Assembly: GCF_023650955.1 (NCBI RefSeq) | Contig: NZ_CP098039.1 | Location: forward strand, 62,001 to 126,000 | Direction of reading: 5' to 3' | Length of the DNA: 64,000 nucleotides | DNA from: Thermosynechococcus sp. HN-54 | GTDB lineage: Bacteria > Cyanobacteriota > Cyanobacteriia > Thermosynechococcales > Thermosynechococcaceae | In this document: positions 18,540 to 27,612 of the stretch, one piece after another | Layout of the letters: each line of letters opens with the position of its first letter | Numbering within the stretch: the first letter of the stretch is position 1 | Notes under the pieces: model-generated | Database searches by the model: none | Told to the model about the DNA's origin: nothing | What the model saw: only the letters and a program-made list of their open reading frames with translations | Made by a program: the position numbers and the translations under genes

Positions 18540-19301
18540 ATGCCCGATTCACTGCGGCAAATTTTAACGGCGATCGCCCAAGGGCAACTGAGCGTAGAAA
18601 CCGCCTATCGCCAACTGCAACACCTTTCCTACGAGCCTATCGGTGATTTTGCGCGCATTGATCACCAGCGGCAGCAGCGCACCGGCTTTCCAGAGGTGAT
18701 TTGGGGACCCGGCAAAACCCCGCAGCAGATTGCCGAGATTTTGGAGCGGATGCGTCCCCACTATCCCTGTGTGATGGCGACGCGGATTTCTCCAGAGGTG
18801 TTTGAGGCCGTGCGATCGCGCGTCGGGGGACTGCACTATTTTGAAAAAGCACGGATTTGCAGTACAGCCCCCATTTTGCCCCCTCAGTTTCCCCTTCAGG
18901 TGGGCTTGGTCTGTGCGGGTACAGCGGATCTGCCCGTGGCTGAAGAGGCAGCAGTGACGTTGCAGCTCTCAGGATTTGGCGTTGAGCGGTTTTGGGATGT
19001 GGGGGTGGCGGGGATTCATCGGCTGTTGAGTGTCCGCGATCGCCTGGAGGAGATGGCCGTGCTGATCGTGGTTGCGGGGATGGAGGGGGCACTCCCCAGT
19101 GTGGTGGCGGGGCTGGTCTCAGTGCCCGTGATTGCGGTGCCCACCAGTATTGGTTATGGCGCGAACTTTGGCGGTTTGGCGGCGCTGCTGACAATGCTCA
19201 ACTCCTGTGCTCCCGGCATTGGTGTCGTCAATATTGACAATGGCTTTGGGGCGGCAATGCTGGCAGCCAAGATCTTGCGATCGCTCCGTCAACGGTTATA
19301 A
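18540..19301 (+). CDS. larB: LarB-type pyridinium-3,5-biscarboxylic acid mononucleotide synthase
   Basis: A 253-residue member of the PurE-like AIR carboxylase family. Family marks are EVIWGPGKTPQQIAEI, the VGLVCAGTADLPVAEEA stretch, VVVAGMEGALPSVVAGL and PTSIGYGANFGGLAALLTML. In Lactobacillus LarB carboxylates and hydrolyses nicotinic acid adenine dinucleotide as the first step to the nickel-pincer cofactor of lactate racemase. No larC or larE is present here, so the pathway must be completed elsewhere or the protein has another use. The ATG follows the M50 stop with no gap, implying translational coupling. Confidence 0.87.
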   Translation: MPDSLRQILTAIAQGQLSVETAYRQLQHLSYEPIGDFARIDHQRQQRTGFPEVIWGPGKTPQQIAEILERMRPHYPCVMATRISPEVFEAVRSRVGGLHYFEKARICSTAPILPPQFPLQVGLVCAGTADLPVAEEAAVTLQLSGFGVERFWDVGVAGIHRLLSVRDRLEEMAVLIVVAGMEGALPSVVAGLVSVPVIAVPTSIGYGANFGGLAALLTMLNSCAPGIGVVNIDNGFGAAMLAAKILRSLRQRL

Positions 19302-19302
19302 T
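19275..19302 (+). promoter_or_regulatory. Sigma-70-type promoter for rpsT
   Basis: A perfect -10 TATAAT (19297-19302) lies 16 bases after TTGCGA (19275-19280), a partial match to TTGACA. It overlaps the end of larB and its stop codon, and gives rpsT an independent start with a leader of about 35 bases. Confidence 0.55.
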
Positions 19303-19343
19303 GATTATTTGTTCTTAACGTGTGATTGATCATCAGGTGACCT

Positions 19344-19640
19344 GTGGCTAACATCAAATCTGCCGCTAAACGTGCCCAAATTGCTGAGCGCAACCGTCTT
19401 CGCAACAAAGCCTATCGCTCGGCAGTGCGGACGCTAATTAAAAACTACTTGAATGCCATTAGTCAGTACAGCGCCGACCCCACGCCGGAAAACTTGGCGG
19501 AAGTCCAGCGGCGACTCAACTTGGCCTTTAGCAAAATTGACAAAGCCGTTAAGCGTGGCGTTCTCCATCGCAACACTGGCGCTCGGCGTAAAGCACGGCT
19601 AACCCGAATCCTGAATAAGACCTTGCAACCCGCTGCCTAA
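19344..19640 (+). CDS. rpsT: 30S ribosomal protein S20
   Basis: A 98-residue, very basic protein beginning (V)[20 protein letters not shown], the S20 signature. It binds the 16S rRNA 5' domain during 30S assembly. Start GTG at 19344 with AGGTGA just upstream. tatD follows five bases after its stop. Non-AUG starts are common for S20. Confidence 0.96.
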   Translation: MANIKSAAKRAQIAERNRLRNKAYRSAVRTLIKNYLNAISQYSADPTPENLAEVQRRLNLAFSKIDKAVKRGVLHRNTGARRKARLTRILNKTLQPAA

Positions 19641-19645
19641 TCCCC

Positions 19646-20443
19646 ATGTTGGTGGATACCCACGTCCATCTCAACTTTCCAGAGTACGCACCCGATCTGG
19701 AATCAGTAGCTGAGCGCTGGCGATCAGCGGGAGTGGTGCGGCTCGTTCATTCCTGTGTCGAACCCGGTGAATTTCCCACCATCCAGAGCCTTGCAGCGCG
19801 GTTTCCAGAGCTGTTTATGGCAGTGGGTCTCCATCCCTTGGATACCGAACAATGGCAGCCCGATCTCAAGGAGAAAATTGCCAGCCTTGCCGCCAGCGAT
19901 CCCAAGGTGGTTGCCATTGGCGAAACGGGTTTAGATTTTTACAAAGCCACCAACCGCGAGCAACAGGAAGCAGCCTTTTGGGCACAGTTAGAGGTCGCCC
20001 ACACACTGAATTTGCCGGTCATCGTTCACTGTCGGGAGGCTGCTGCTGCCGCACGGGATTTGCTTCAACAGTTTATTCGCGATCGCGGGCAAGTACAAGG
20101 GGTGATGCACTGCTGGGGCGGTACCCCCGAAGAGACAGAATGGTTCCTTGACTTGGGTTTCTACATTAGCTTTAGCGGCACCGTCACGTTTAAGAACGCC
20201 AAACAAATTCACGCCTCAGCACAAATAGTTCCCAGCGATCGCCTGCTGGTTGAGACGGATTGCCCCTTCCTTGCTCCTGTACCCAAGCGGGGTGAAAAAC
20301 GTAATGAACCCAGCTATGTGCGCTTTGTGGCCGAAGCCGTCGCCCGTCTGCGACAGTGTGACCTCTTGGACTTAGAACGGCAAACGACCCTCAATGCCTG
20401 TCACCTCTTTCGTCTGCCCCTGCCCGCAGAACTAGCGCCCTAA
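19646..20443 (+). CDS. tatD: TatD family metal-dependent hydrolase
   Basis: A 265-residue TIM-barrel hydrolase. Metal ligands are visible in DTHVHL at the N-terminus, in GETGLDFY (Glu), in VIVHCREA and in MHCWGG, with the final Asp in ETDCPFL. TatD proteins are 3'-5' exonucleases acting on DNA/RNA, linked to DNA repair. It is spaced five bases from rpsT and is surely co-transcribed. In several cyanobacteria a tatD-like gene directly precedes rpoB; here rpoB is 40 kb away at 60420. Confidence 0.92.
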   Translation: MLVDTHVHLNFPEYAPDLESVAERWRSAGVVRLVHSCVEPGEFPTIQSLAARFPELFMAVGLHPLDTEQWQPDLKEKIASLAASDPKVVAIGETGLDFYKATNREQQEAAFWAQLEVAHTLNLPVIVHCREAAAAARDLLQQFIRDRGQVQGVMHCWGGTPEETEWFLDLGFYISFSGTVTFKNAKQIHASAQIVPSDRLLVETDCPFLAPVPKRGEKRNEPSYVRFVAEAVARLRQCDLLDLERQTTLNACHLFRLPLPAELAP

Positions 20444-20600
20444 CTTTTAAGGATTGTCACAGCCGAACTGGCAAATTCAACGCATTCATATTAAAAAATC
20501 TAGCGCATTTGCTGGCCATCCCTTTTGAGCACCTTAGGATGGGGCTATAAGTTAAAGACGGCGGTTTAGGATGTGTCTTCATCACACATGCTTTGGGTAA

Positions 20601-20640
20601 CCTCTGGACGCTTTTGAACGCCTTTGAATGCCGTTGAACC
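20601..20640 (+). repeat. Four imperfect 10-bp direct repeats upstream of phosphoketolase
   Basis: Four consecutive decamers align in register: CCTCTGGACG, CTTTTGAACG, CCTTTGAATG, CCGTTGAACC. The core is YTTTGAAYG. The period of 10 bp is about one helical turn, which would place each copy on the same face of the DNA. They end 68 bases before the phosphoketolase start, and a possible -10 (TATAAG, 20546-20551) lies further upstream. They could bind a multimeric regulator; this is inference. Confidence 0.45.
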
Positions 20641-20707
20641 TTGATCGATGGATCGAGGTGGATTTTCTGTTTTCTAAATACTCATGCCGACTTGACGAGG
20701 ATCCTGT

Positions 20708-23146
20708 ATGGTAAGCTCTCCTCCCCGTCCCACCCAACTCACCGATGATATTCATGCCTTTGGGCCAGCTCGCGCCACGATTCAGGGACAGCCCCTGAGT
20801 GCCAGTGAAGTTGAGGCCATGGATGCCTTCTTCCGCGCCTGTAACTATCTGGCAGTGGGCATGATCTATTTACTGGATAATCCCCTGCTCAAAGAACCCC
20901 TGAAGCCCGAACACATTAAAAAGCGCCTCCTTGGTCACTGGGGATCGAGTCCGGGTCTGGCCTTTTGCTATCTGCACCTGAACCGGATTATTAAAAAATA
21001 TCAACAGGAAGTGATTTTTTTGGCGGGGCCTGGCCATGGGGCGCCGGGTGTATTGGCTCCCGTCTATTTGGAGGGCAGTTACACCGAGATCTATCCCAAT
21101 ATCAGTGAAGATGCCCAAGGGCTAAAAAAATTCTTTAAGCAATTTTCCTTCCCTGGGGGTATTGGTAGCCATTGCACCCCCGAAACCCCCGGATCGATCC
21201 ATGAAGGGGGAGAACTGGGTTATGTCCTCTCCCATGCCTGTGGCGCTGCCTTTGATAACCCTGATTTGATTGTGGCCGCGGTTGTGGGTGATGGCGAAGC
21301 CGAAACGGGACCTTTGGCCACCTCATGGCACATCAATAAGTTCTTGAACCCAGCGCGGGATGGGGCAGTCTTGCCCATTTTGAACTTGAATGGCTACAAG
21401 ATTAACAACCCAACGATTTTGGCACGCATTCCCCACCAAGATTTGGAAAGCTACTTCCGCGGTCTAGGGTACGAACCCTGCTTTGTTGAAGGCTCCGATC
21501 GCCCCTCGATGCACCAAGCAATGGCGGCCACCCTCGATTATTGCGTCACTAAAATTAAGGAGATTCAGCGAGCCGCCCGTGAGGAGGGCGTGACGACTTT
21601 ACCCCGTTGGCCGATGATTATTCTGCGCACGCCCAAGGGGTGGACAGGCCCTGCCGAAGTCAATGGTCACAAGGTAGAAGGTTCTTGGCGAGCACACCAA
21701 GTTCCCTTAGCTGATGTTCACACCAACCCCAACAATCTAAAGCTGCTGGAAAACTGGCTGCGTAGCTACCGCCCCGAAGAACTCTTTGATGACAATGGCA
21801 CCTTCCGCCCCGAACTCAAGGCTTTAGCGCCGACGGGCAACTACCGTATGGGCATGAATCCCCACGCCAACGGGGGTCTGTTGCGCAAAGACCTGAAAAT
21901 GCCAGACTTTCGTGAATATGGCATTACATTTGACAAACCCGGCCAAATTGAGGTGGAAAACACCCGTCACCTCGGCGTCTTTCTGCGGGATGTGATGCGC
22001 AATAACATGACGAATTTCCGCATCTTTGGTCCCGATGAAAATACCTCGAACAAACTCAATGCTGTTTACGAGGCCAGTAAGAAGTTTTGGATTGCCGAGT
22101 ACTTTGAAGAGGATGCCGATGGCGGTGAATTGTCCCCCAATGGTCGCGTCATTGAAATGCTCAGCGAGCACACCATGGAGGGGATGCTGGAAGGCTACCT
22201 GCTGACGGGGCGCCATGGGTTCTTCTCCACCTATGAGTCCTTCGTCCATGTGATTGACTCGATGTTTAACCAACACGCCAAGTGGTTGAGCATTTGCAAT
22301 GAGCTGTCGTGGCGGGCGGATGTGGCCTCGTTGAACCTACTGATTACGTCCACGGTGTGGCGGCAGGATCACAATGGCTTCACCCACCAAGATCCGGGAT
22401 TTTTGGATATTGTCTGCAACAAGAGTGCCAAGGTTACGCGCATTTACTTACCTCCTGATGTGAATTCACTGCTGTCGGTGGCAGATCACTGCCTGCGGAG
22501 CAAAAATTATGTGAATGTGATTGTTTCCGACAAGCAGTTGCACTTGCAGTACCTGAGGATGGATCAGGCGATTATCCACTGCACCAAGGGAGTCGGCATT
22601 TGGGATTGGGCCAGCAATGATCAAGGCCAAGAACCCGATCTGGTGATGGCAAGTGCCGGGGATATTCCCACCCAAGAGGCATTGGCAGCGGTTGCCTTGC
22701 TGCGGCAGGAGTTCCCAGAGCTGAAGATTCGCTACATTAACGTGGTGGATCTGTTTAAGCTGCAACCGGAAACCGAACACCCCCACGGCCTCAGCGATCG
22801 CGACTTTGATAGTCTCTTTACCCTCGATCGCCCGATTATCTTTAACTTCCATGGCTACCCTTGGTTGATCCACCGTCTCACCTACCGCCGCCACAATCAC
22901 CGTAATTTGCACGTGCGCGGCTACAAGGAAAAGGGCAATATCAATACGCCCCTTGAGTTGGCCATTAATAATGAGATTGATCGCTTTAGTCTGGCGATCG
23001 ATGCCATTGATCGTCTGCCGGCTCTTCAAGTAGCGGGTGCCCATGCCAAGGAGAAATTCCGCAACATGCAAATTGAAGCCCGCAACTATGCCTACGAGTA
23101 CGGTGTGGACAAGCCGGAGTTTAGCCACTGGACGTGGCCGTTCTAG
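20708..23146 (+). CDS. xfp: Xylulose-5-phosphate/fructose-6-phosphate phosphoketolase
   Basis: An 812-residue thiamine-diphosphate enzyme that cleaves xylulose-5-P (and/or fructose-6-P) with phosphate to acetyl-phosphate and glyceraldehyde-3-P (or erythrose-4-P). Visible family blocks: [35 protein letters not shown], the TPP/Mg motif [32 protein letters not shown], and [13 protein letters not shown]. In cyanobacteria this pathway gives a carbon-saving route to acetyl-CoA and operates in the dark and under ATP surplus. It has its own leader with phased repeats and ends at a hairpin. No ackA or pta is adjacent. Confidence 0.95.
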   Translation: MVSSPPRPTQLTDDIHAFGPARATIQGQPLSASEVEAMDAFFRACNYLAVGMIYLLDNPLLKEPLKPEHIKKRLLGHWGSSPGLAFCYLHLNRIIKKYQQEVIFLAGPGHGAPGVLAPVYLEGSYTEIYPNISEDAQGLKKFFKQFSFPGGIGSHCTPETPGSIHEGGELGYVLSHACGAAFDNPDLIVAAVVGDGEAETGPLATSWHINKFLNPARDGAVLPILNLNGYKINNPTILARIPHQDLESYFRGLGYEPCFVEGSDRPSMHQAMAATLDYCVTKIKEIQRAAREEGVTTLPRWPMIILRTPKGWTGPAEVNGHKVEGSWRAHQVPLADVHTNPNNLKLLENWLRSYRPEELFDDNGTFRPELKALAPTGNYRMGMNPHANGGLLRKDLKMPDFREYGITFDKPGQIEVENTRHLGVFLRDVMRNNMTNFRIFGPDENTSNKLNAVYEASKKFWIAEYFEEDADGGELSPNGRVIEMLSEHTMEGMLEGYLLTGRHGFFSTYESFVHVIDSMFNQHAKWLSICNELSWRADVASLNLLITSTVWRQDHNGFTHQDPGFLDIVCNKSAKVTRIYLPPDVNSLLSVADHCLRSKNYVNVIVSDKQLHLQYLRMDQAIIHCTKGVGIWDWASNDQGQEPDLVMASAGDIPTQEALAAVALLRQEFPELKIRYINVVDLFKLQPETEHPHGLSDRDFDSLFTLDRPIIFNFHGYPWLIHRLTYRRHNHRNLHVRGYKEKGNINTPLELAINNEIDRFSLAIDAIDRLPALQVAGAHAKEKFRNMQIEARNYAYEYGVDKPEFSHWTWPF

Positions 23147-23170
23147 CTAATTGTCTAAGTTGAGGCTCTG

Positions 23171-23209
23171 CCCCTCTCTTCGCTTATCGGCAAGGGAGGG
23201 GTTCTTCTT
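23171..23209 (+). terminator. Terminator-like hairpin after phosphoketolase
   Basis: CCCCTCTC (23171-23178) pairs with GGGAGGGG (23194-23201), with one wobble, and is followed by TTCTTCTT. It overlaps the last codons of the convergent hisF, so it may serve mainly the plus-strand transcript. Confidence 0.5.
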
Positions 23210-23978
23210 GGCGCACGGGCACTTGATGCTGATGCAAATAGTCCTTAATTTGGGCGATCGTCAGTTGGCCATAGTGCAAGAGTGAAGCAAGGAGTGCCGC
23301 TTCGGCTTTCCCTTCCACAAGAGCAGCGCGAATATGCTCACAGGTGCCCGCCCCCCCGGAGGCAATGACGGGAATTTCGACTCGTTCGGCGATCGCCCGC
23401 GTCAGCGCTAAATCATAGCCCGCTTGGGTGCCATCGGCATCCATACTCGTCACCAATAGTTCCCCTGCCCCGCGCTTAGCAACTTCCACAGCCCACTCCA
23501 CGGCATCTAACCCTGTGGCTTCGCGGCCACCACGGACATAGACTTGCCAACGGGGTTGGTCAGGATCACAATGGGGTTCGCGACGCGCATCAATGGCAAC
23601 AACAATACACTGGGCACCAAAGCGATCGCTCGCCTGATTCACCAGATCTGGTTGCCGCACTGCTGCCGAGTTCAGGCTGACTTTGTCTGCTCCTGCCCGC
23701 AGGAGGTCTTTGATCATCGTCAGAGACTGAATGCCGCCCCCCACCGTCAGGGGAATAAACACTTGATCCGCTGTGCGATAGACGACATCAATAATGATGT
23801 TGCGCTCTTCATGGGTGGCCGTAATATCCAAAAACACTAGCTCATCGGCACCCGCTGCATTGTAGGCTTGAGCCAGTTCTACGGGATCTCCAGCATCTCG
23901 CAGGTTGACAAAGTTCACGCCCTTGACGACGCGACCTGCCTTCACATCTAAACAGGGCAAAATTCGTTTTGCCAGCAT
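23184..23978 (-). CDS. hisF: Imidazole glycerol phosphate synthase subunit HisF
   Basis: A 264-residue (beta/alpha)8 cyclase. The first catalytic aspartate is in [16 protein letters not shown] (Asp11) and the second in VVAIDARR. HisF uses ammonia from HisH to convert PRFAR into imidazole glycerol phosphate and AICAR, linking histidine and purine synthesis. AGGAGG lies just before the ATG. The gene follows the ExbD-like gene by 15 bases on the same strand; no other his gene is nearby. Confidence 0.95.
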   Translation of the reverse strand: MLAKRILPCLDVKAGRVVKGVNFVNLRDAGDPVELAQAYNAAGADELVFLDITATHEERNIIIDVVYRTADQVFIPLTVGGGIQSLTMIKDLLRAGADKVSLNSAAVRQPDLVNQASDRFGAQCIVVAIDARREPHCDPDQPRWQVYVRGGREATGLDAVEWAVEVAKRGAGELLVTSMDADGTQAGYDLALTRAIAERVEIPVIASGGAGTCEHIRAALVEGKAEAALLASLLHYGQLTIAQIKDYLHQHQVPVRQEEPLPCR

Positions 23979-23993
23979 TATGCCTCCTTGGGG

Positions 23994-24653
23994 CTACTGC
24001 ACAGTAACACGGCGACCACCGCCACTGACAAAGATAATGGCACGCCCCTCCGCCATCGGTTCCCAACCCACATCAAAGCCACTGCGCCAAGCAATGGCAC
24101 GGGCTGCGCGAAAACAATCAAAGCTATCGGGACGCACAAAGAAGACGAGGGAATGCCGGCTGGGGGAGAGGCGATCAAGGGTACGGCGAAAGTTGGACGA
24201 AGGTTTTTCCAGCGTGCTAAAGGATTCACCACCGCTGCGATCGCGGGGTTCAAAGAGGGTCTGTAAAATGGGTTGCCCTTGGCTGCGCCCTAGACTCAGA
24301 CGCACATCGTAATAGCGGGTACGGTGGCGAAAGGATTCCAGTTGTTGCTGAATTTGGCGGGAATCCGCAAAGGGGTTTTCACTGAGCCGTCTGAGATGGC
24401 GATCAATCGCCTCACTGGCTTGATCCTCCTCAAGGGGCAGGGCGCGATTTTCACGACACTCAAAGAAATACACCTGCTTGCGGGTTTCGCGGGCAATGGG
24501 TGTACGTACCAGAGCAGGGGACACTGCCGCCGTCAAGCTAGCAAAGAGGCAGACAAAGATCATCACCCCCACCGTATTGGTGAGGACATCGAGGAACGAG
24601 TCCAGATTTTGACTGGGGGCTTGGACTTGGGGACGGGAGCGCGATCGCCTCAT
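23994..24653 (-). CDS. Single-span membrane protein with ExbD-like N-terminus, function unknown
   Basis: A 219-residue protein. A short basic N-terminus (MRRSRSRPQVQAP) is followed by SFLDVLTNTVGVMIFVCLF, a single membrane span with an aspartate at its start, which resembles the proton-channel aspartate of ExbD/TolR/MotB proteins. The remaining about 170 residues are a charged soluble domain that I do not recognise. The frame continues upstream to 24821, but the ATG at 24653 gives the sensible N-terminus. It precedes hisF by 15 bases and is divergent from mrdA. No ExbB-like partner is in the window, so the ExbD link is tentative. Confidence 0.68.
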   Translation of the reverse strand: MRRSRSRPQVQAPSQNLDSFLDVLTNTVGVMIFVCLFASLTAAVSPALVRTPIARETRKQVYFFECRENRALPLEEDQASEAIDRHLRRLSENPFADSRQIQQQLESFRHRTRYYDVRLSLGRSQGQPILQTLFEPRDRSGGESFSTLEKPSSNFRRTLDRLSPSRHSLVFFVRPDSFDCFRAARAIAWRSGFDVGWEPMAEGRAIIFVSGGGRRVTVQ

Positions 24654-24776
24654 GAACCCGCAATATACTGCAATACTCAAGACTTCTTCTAGGTTATCGG
24701 AATTCTTGAACGCCTGTCTCAACGCATCTGATACAGTGGCAATTGATATAGATTTAGTCCTCAACTCCTCCCACCT

Positions 24777-26555
24777 ATGGCAATGCTGAAAACGCCCCCT
24801 TCTCGTCCCCTGACCTACCAAGCCTACGATCGCGGGGTTGGCAAACAGGGTCGGGTCTTGGTGCTGCTCTCACTCATGACATTGTTTTTGCTGGGGGGCA
24901 TTGGGAGTCGCTTGGCCTACCTGCAAATTGTTGAAGGCGATCGCAACCGCCAAATGGCTGATGAAAACCGCATTCGCCTCATTCCCAAGCCCCCAGAGCG
25001 AGGAAAAATTCTGGATCGCAAAGGGCGGATTCTGGCGGGAAATAAATTTTCCTACTCGGTATTTCTCTGGCCCCTTGCAGCCAAAAAGCCCGAATGGCCG
25101 CGAACCGTGAAAATTCTCTCGCGGGTGCTCAATATCCCTGCCAGTGAGATCGAAGCGCGGGTGAAGCAAGCGGGTGTCAATTCTCCCTCTCTGATTCGCA
25201 TTGCCCAAGGGATTAGCCAAGCCCAAATTGTTGCCCTTGAAGAACACCGCAATTTCCTGACGGGGGTGGAAATTGACCGCGAAGCCATCCGCTTTTATCC
25301 CCACGGCGAAACTGCTGCCCACATCATTGGCTACATCGGTGAACTGAATGAGGAAGAACTAGCGGCTCGTCGAGATCAGGGTTACCGTCTTGGCGATGTC
25401 ATGGGCAAAATGGGCGTGGAGGCCAGCTATGAACAGGTGCTGCGGGGAACTTGGGGCGGTCAGCAGGTGGAGGTGGATGGCCAAGGCAAAGTGATCCGCA
25501 TTCTGGGGCAAAAGGTGGCGCGACCCGGCAATGACATTACGCTTTCAGTGGATTTAGACTTGCAAAAAGCGGCGGAAGCAGCCCTAGGGAGTCGACCGGG
25601 GGCGATCGTGGCCATGGATCCCCGTGATGGCGCAATTCTGGCTCTGGCCAGTTACCCCGCCTTTGATCCCAACTGGTTTGCCCGCCGCATGACCCAAGCT
25701 CAGTGGGAGGAACTGCAACGGCGGCAGTTTCCCTTTGTTAACCGTGCCCTTCAGGGCTTTCCTCCCGCCAGTACGTTCAAAATCGTGACAACGGTGGCCG
25801 GCTTGGAGTCGGGGAAGTTCAGCCCCGATACCGTACTAATGACATATCCTGCCCTCTACACAGGGGGCTTTGCCTTCCACGATTGGAACCGGGCGGGCTT
25901 TGGCCCTCTGGGCTTTGCCGGTGCCATGGCGTGGAGTAGTAACACCTTTTTTGGCCAAGTGGCACGACGCATTGGACCTGAAACCCTCATTCATTGGGCC
26001 CATCGCTTTGGTATGGGGTCGAAAACGGGTATTGACTTACCCGGCGAAGCCCCCGGATTTGTGCCAACGCCTCAGTGGAAGCAGGAAACCTTTGGCGAGG
26101 GGTGGTATGATGGCGACTCTTTGATTACGTCGATTGGCCAAGGAGCCTTGCAGGTGAGTCCGCTTCAAGCCGCGGTCATGTTTGCAGTACCTGCGAATGG
26201 GGGTTACAAAGTGCGTCCGCACCTCATTGCTTCCGACAATCCCCATCGCTGGCGGCAATCCCTGAACCTAAAGCCCTCTACCATTCAAGTCTTGCGTCAA
26301 GGCCTACGCCAAGTGGTGACGAGCGGCACAGGGGCTGCCCTGAATGTTCCTGAGGTGGCGATCGCTGGCAAAAGTGGTACGGGGGAAGATCCACCTCGCC
26401 CTCACCATACTTGGTTTGGCGCCTATGCCCCTGCAGATAAACCGGAAATTGTTGTTGTTGCCTTTGCTGAAAACTCTGGCGGCGGTGGCGCTTCCGTCGC
26501 GGGGCCAATGGTGGTCAAGGTCATTCAAACCTACATGAAGATTCGCGATCGCTAG
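24777..26555 (+). CDS. mrdA: Penicillin-binding protein 2 (peptidoglycan transpeptidase)
   Basis: A 592-residue class B PBP: one N-terminal span (about residues 27-50, VLVLLSLMTLFLLGG), the PBP dimer domain with RGKILDRKGRILA, and a transpeptidase domain with STFK (Ser332), SSN and KSGTG (Lys532). It crosslinks peptidoglycan during cell elongation with RodA. The N-terminal ATG pair MAML leaves a three-codon ambiguity. The M23 peptidase gene follows on the same strand, about 78 bases downstream, making a small cell-wall cluster. Confidence 0.92.
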   Translation: MAMLKTPPSRPLTYQAYDRGVGKQGRVLVLLSLMTLFLLGGIGSRLAYLQIVEGDRNRQMADENRIRLIPKPPERGKILDRKGRILAGNKFSYSVFLWPLAAKKPEWPRTVKILSRVLNIPASEIEARVKQAGVNSPSLIRIAQGISQAQIVALEEHRNFLTGVEIDREAIRFYPHGETAAHIIGYIGELNEEELAARRDQGYRLGDVMGKMGVEASYEQVLRGTWGGQQVEVDGQGKVIRILGQKVARPGNDITLSVDLDLQKAAEAALGSRPGAIVAMDPRDGAILALASYPAFDPNWFARRMTQAQWEELQRRQFPFVNRALQGFPPASTFKIVTTVAGLESGKFSPDTVLMTYPALYTGGFAFHDWNRAGFGPLGFAGAMAWSSNTFFGQVARRIGPETLIHWAHRFGMGSKTGIDLPGEAPGFVPTPQWKQETFGEGWYDGDSLITSIGQGALQVSPLQAAVMFAVPANGGYKVRPHLIASDNPHRWRQSLNLKPSTIQVLRQGLRQVVTSGTGAALNVPEVAIAGKSGTGEDPPRPHHTWFGAYAPADKPEIVVVAFAENSGGGGASVAGPMVVKVIQTYMKIRDR

Positions 26556-26632
26556 CCCCTTGCCCGCTAGAAGATTGTCATTCCCCAAGGTTGCGCCTAG
26601 AATTTGAAGGAATGCGTGTGGTGAGATTAATC

Positions 26633-27601
26633 ATGATGGAGCAGCGCGTTATCGCCTTTGGGCTAACTGTGGGGCTATTGGCAACAGGCTTAGCTACTCG
26701 CCAGAGTCTTGCAGAAACGGCGCCTATCGAAGCAGAAGCGCCTGCAGCGGCTGCCCCTCTTTTGGTGAATCCTGTCCAACCGGTTGAAAGTGACCCCCTT
26801 GTTTTCTCCACAGAACCGGTGGATCCACCCCCCGGCAGTGAACCCCTCGAAAACCTGAAGCCCGCCCGCTCCATCCCCGTGGTGATCCAAGAGCGCTCTA
26901 CAGGCTGTCAAGCGATCGTTAGCGAAGGCATTCCTAATAACATTTGTCAAGCCCAAGGTACTCAACAACCCCCCGTCACCCCTGCCGCCCGCCAACCGTC
27001 TGCTCCAGTCTCCCATCGCCCTGTGGTTGCTGCAAAGCCAAGAAGTTTTGTGTCATCTGCCCCAGCGGCTGCGCCGGCCTATGTACGCCAGCCCTTTCCG
27101 GGAGCCAATCCCTTGCGTTGGCTGAAAGTCAACAATGGTCAAATGCTCTTTCCCTTGCCTTTTCCGGTGCCCATTACCTCAACCTTTGGCTGGCGCATCC
27201 ATCCCATTTTTGGCGATCGCCGCTTCCATTCGGGCACGGATTTGGGCGCTCCTGAAGGCACACCGGTGCTGGCGGTTTTTGATGGCCGCGTGGTTGAGTC
27301 CAACTGGCTAGGGGGCTATGGCCTCACCGTGATTTTGCAGCACCCACCAGCGCAACACCAAACCCTCTATGCCCACCTTTCACAGCGCTTTGTCAATTCC
27401 GGTCAGTGGGTCAAGCAAGGGGATGTCATTGGCCTTGTGGGTAGTACAGGCAACTCCACGGGACCCCACCTCCATTTTGAGATCCACGAAATGACGGCCC
27501 AAGGGTTGATTCCCGTGGCTCCTGAAGCGCGGTTAGAATTGGCATTAGCACAGTTAAAGCAGGCGATCGCCCAAGCGCGTCAGCAGTCAAATCGCAGTTA
27601 G
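26633..27601 (+). CDS. M23 family metallopeptidase (LytM-type), secreted
   Basis: Starting at the ATG at 26633 the product has 322 residues; the frame is open from a TTG at 26591, and an ATG at 26612 is also possible. I prefer 26633 because it gives a compact signal sequence (VIAFGLTVGLLATGLATRQSLA). A proline/alanine-rich low-complexity linker follows, then the peptidase domain with its zinc motifs HPIFGDRRFHSGTDLG (HxxxD type) and GPHLHFEIH. It is likely a peptidoglycan endopeptidase, or a regulator of amidases, acting in the periplasm. It lies downstream of mrdA. Confidence 0.86.
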   Translation: MMEQRVIAFGLTVGLLATGLATRQSLAETAPIEAEAPAAAAPLLVNPVQPVESDPLVFSTEPVDPPPGSEPLENLKPARSIPVVIQERSTGCQAIVSEGIPNNICQAQGTQQPPVTPAARQPSAPVSHRPVVAAKPRSFVSSAPAAAPAYVRQPFPGANPLRWLKVNNGQMLFPLPFPVPITSTFGWRIHPIFGDRRFHSGTDLGAPEGTPVLAVFDGRVVESNWLGGYGLTVILQHPPAQHQTLYAHLSQRFVNSGQWVKQGDVIGLVGSTGNSTGPHLHFEIHEMTAQGLIPVAPEARLELALAQLKQAIAQARQQSNRS

Positions 27602-27612
27602 ATAGGATACCC

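Noticed and set aside
20444-20707. Possible small gene before phosphoketolase
   Set aside because: No frame with a ribosome-binding site and plausible protein; the repeats fit a regulatory region better.
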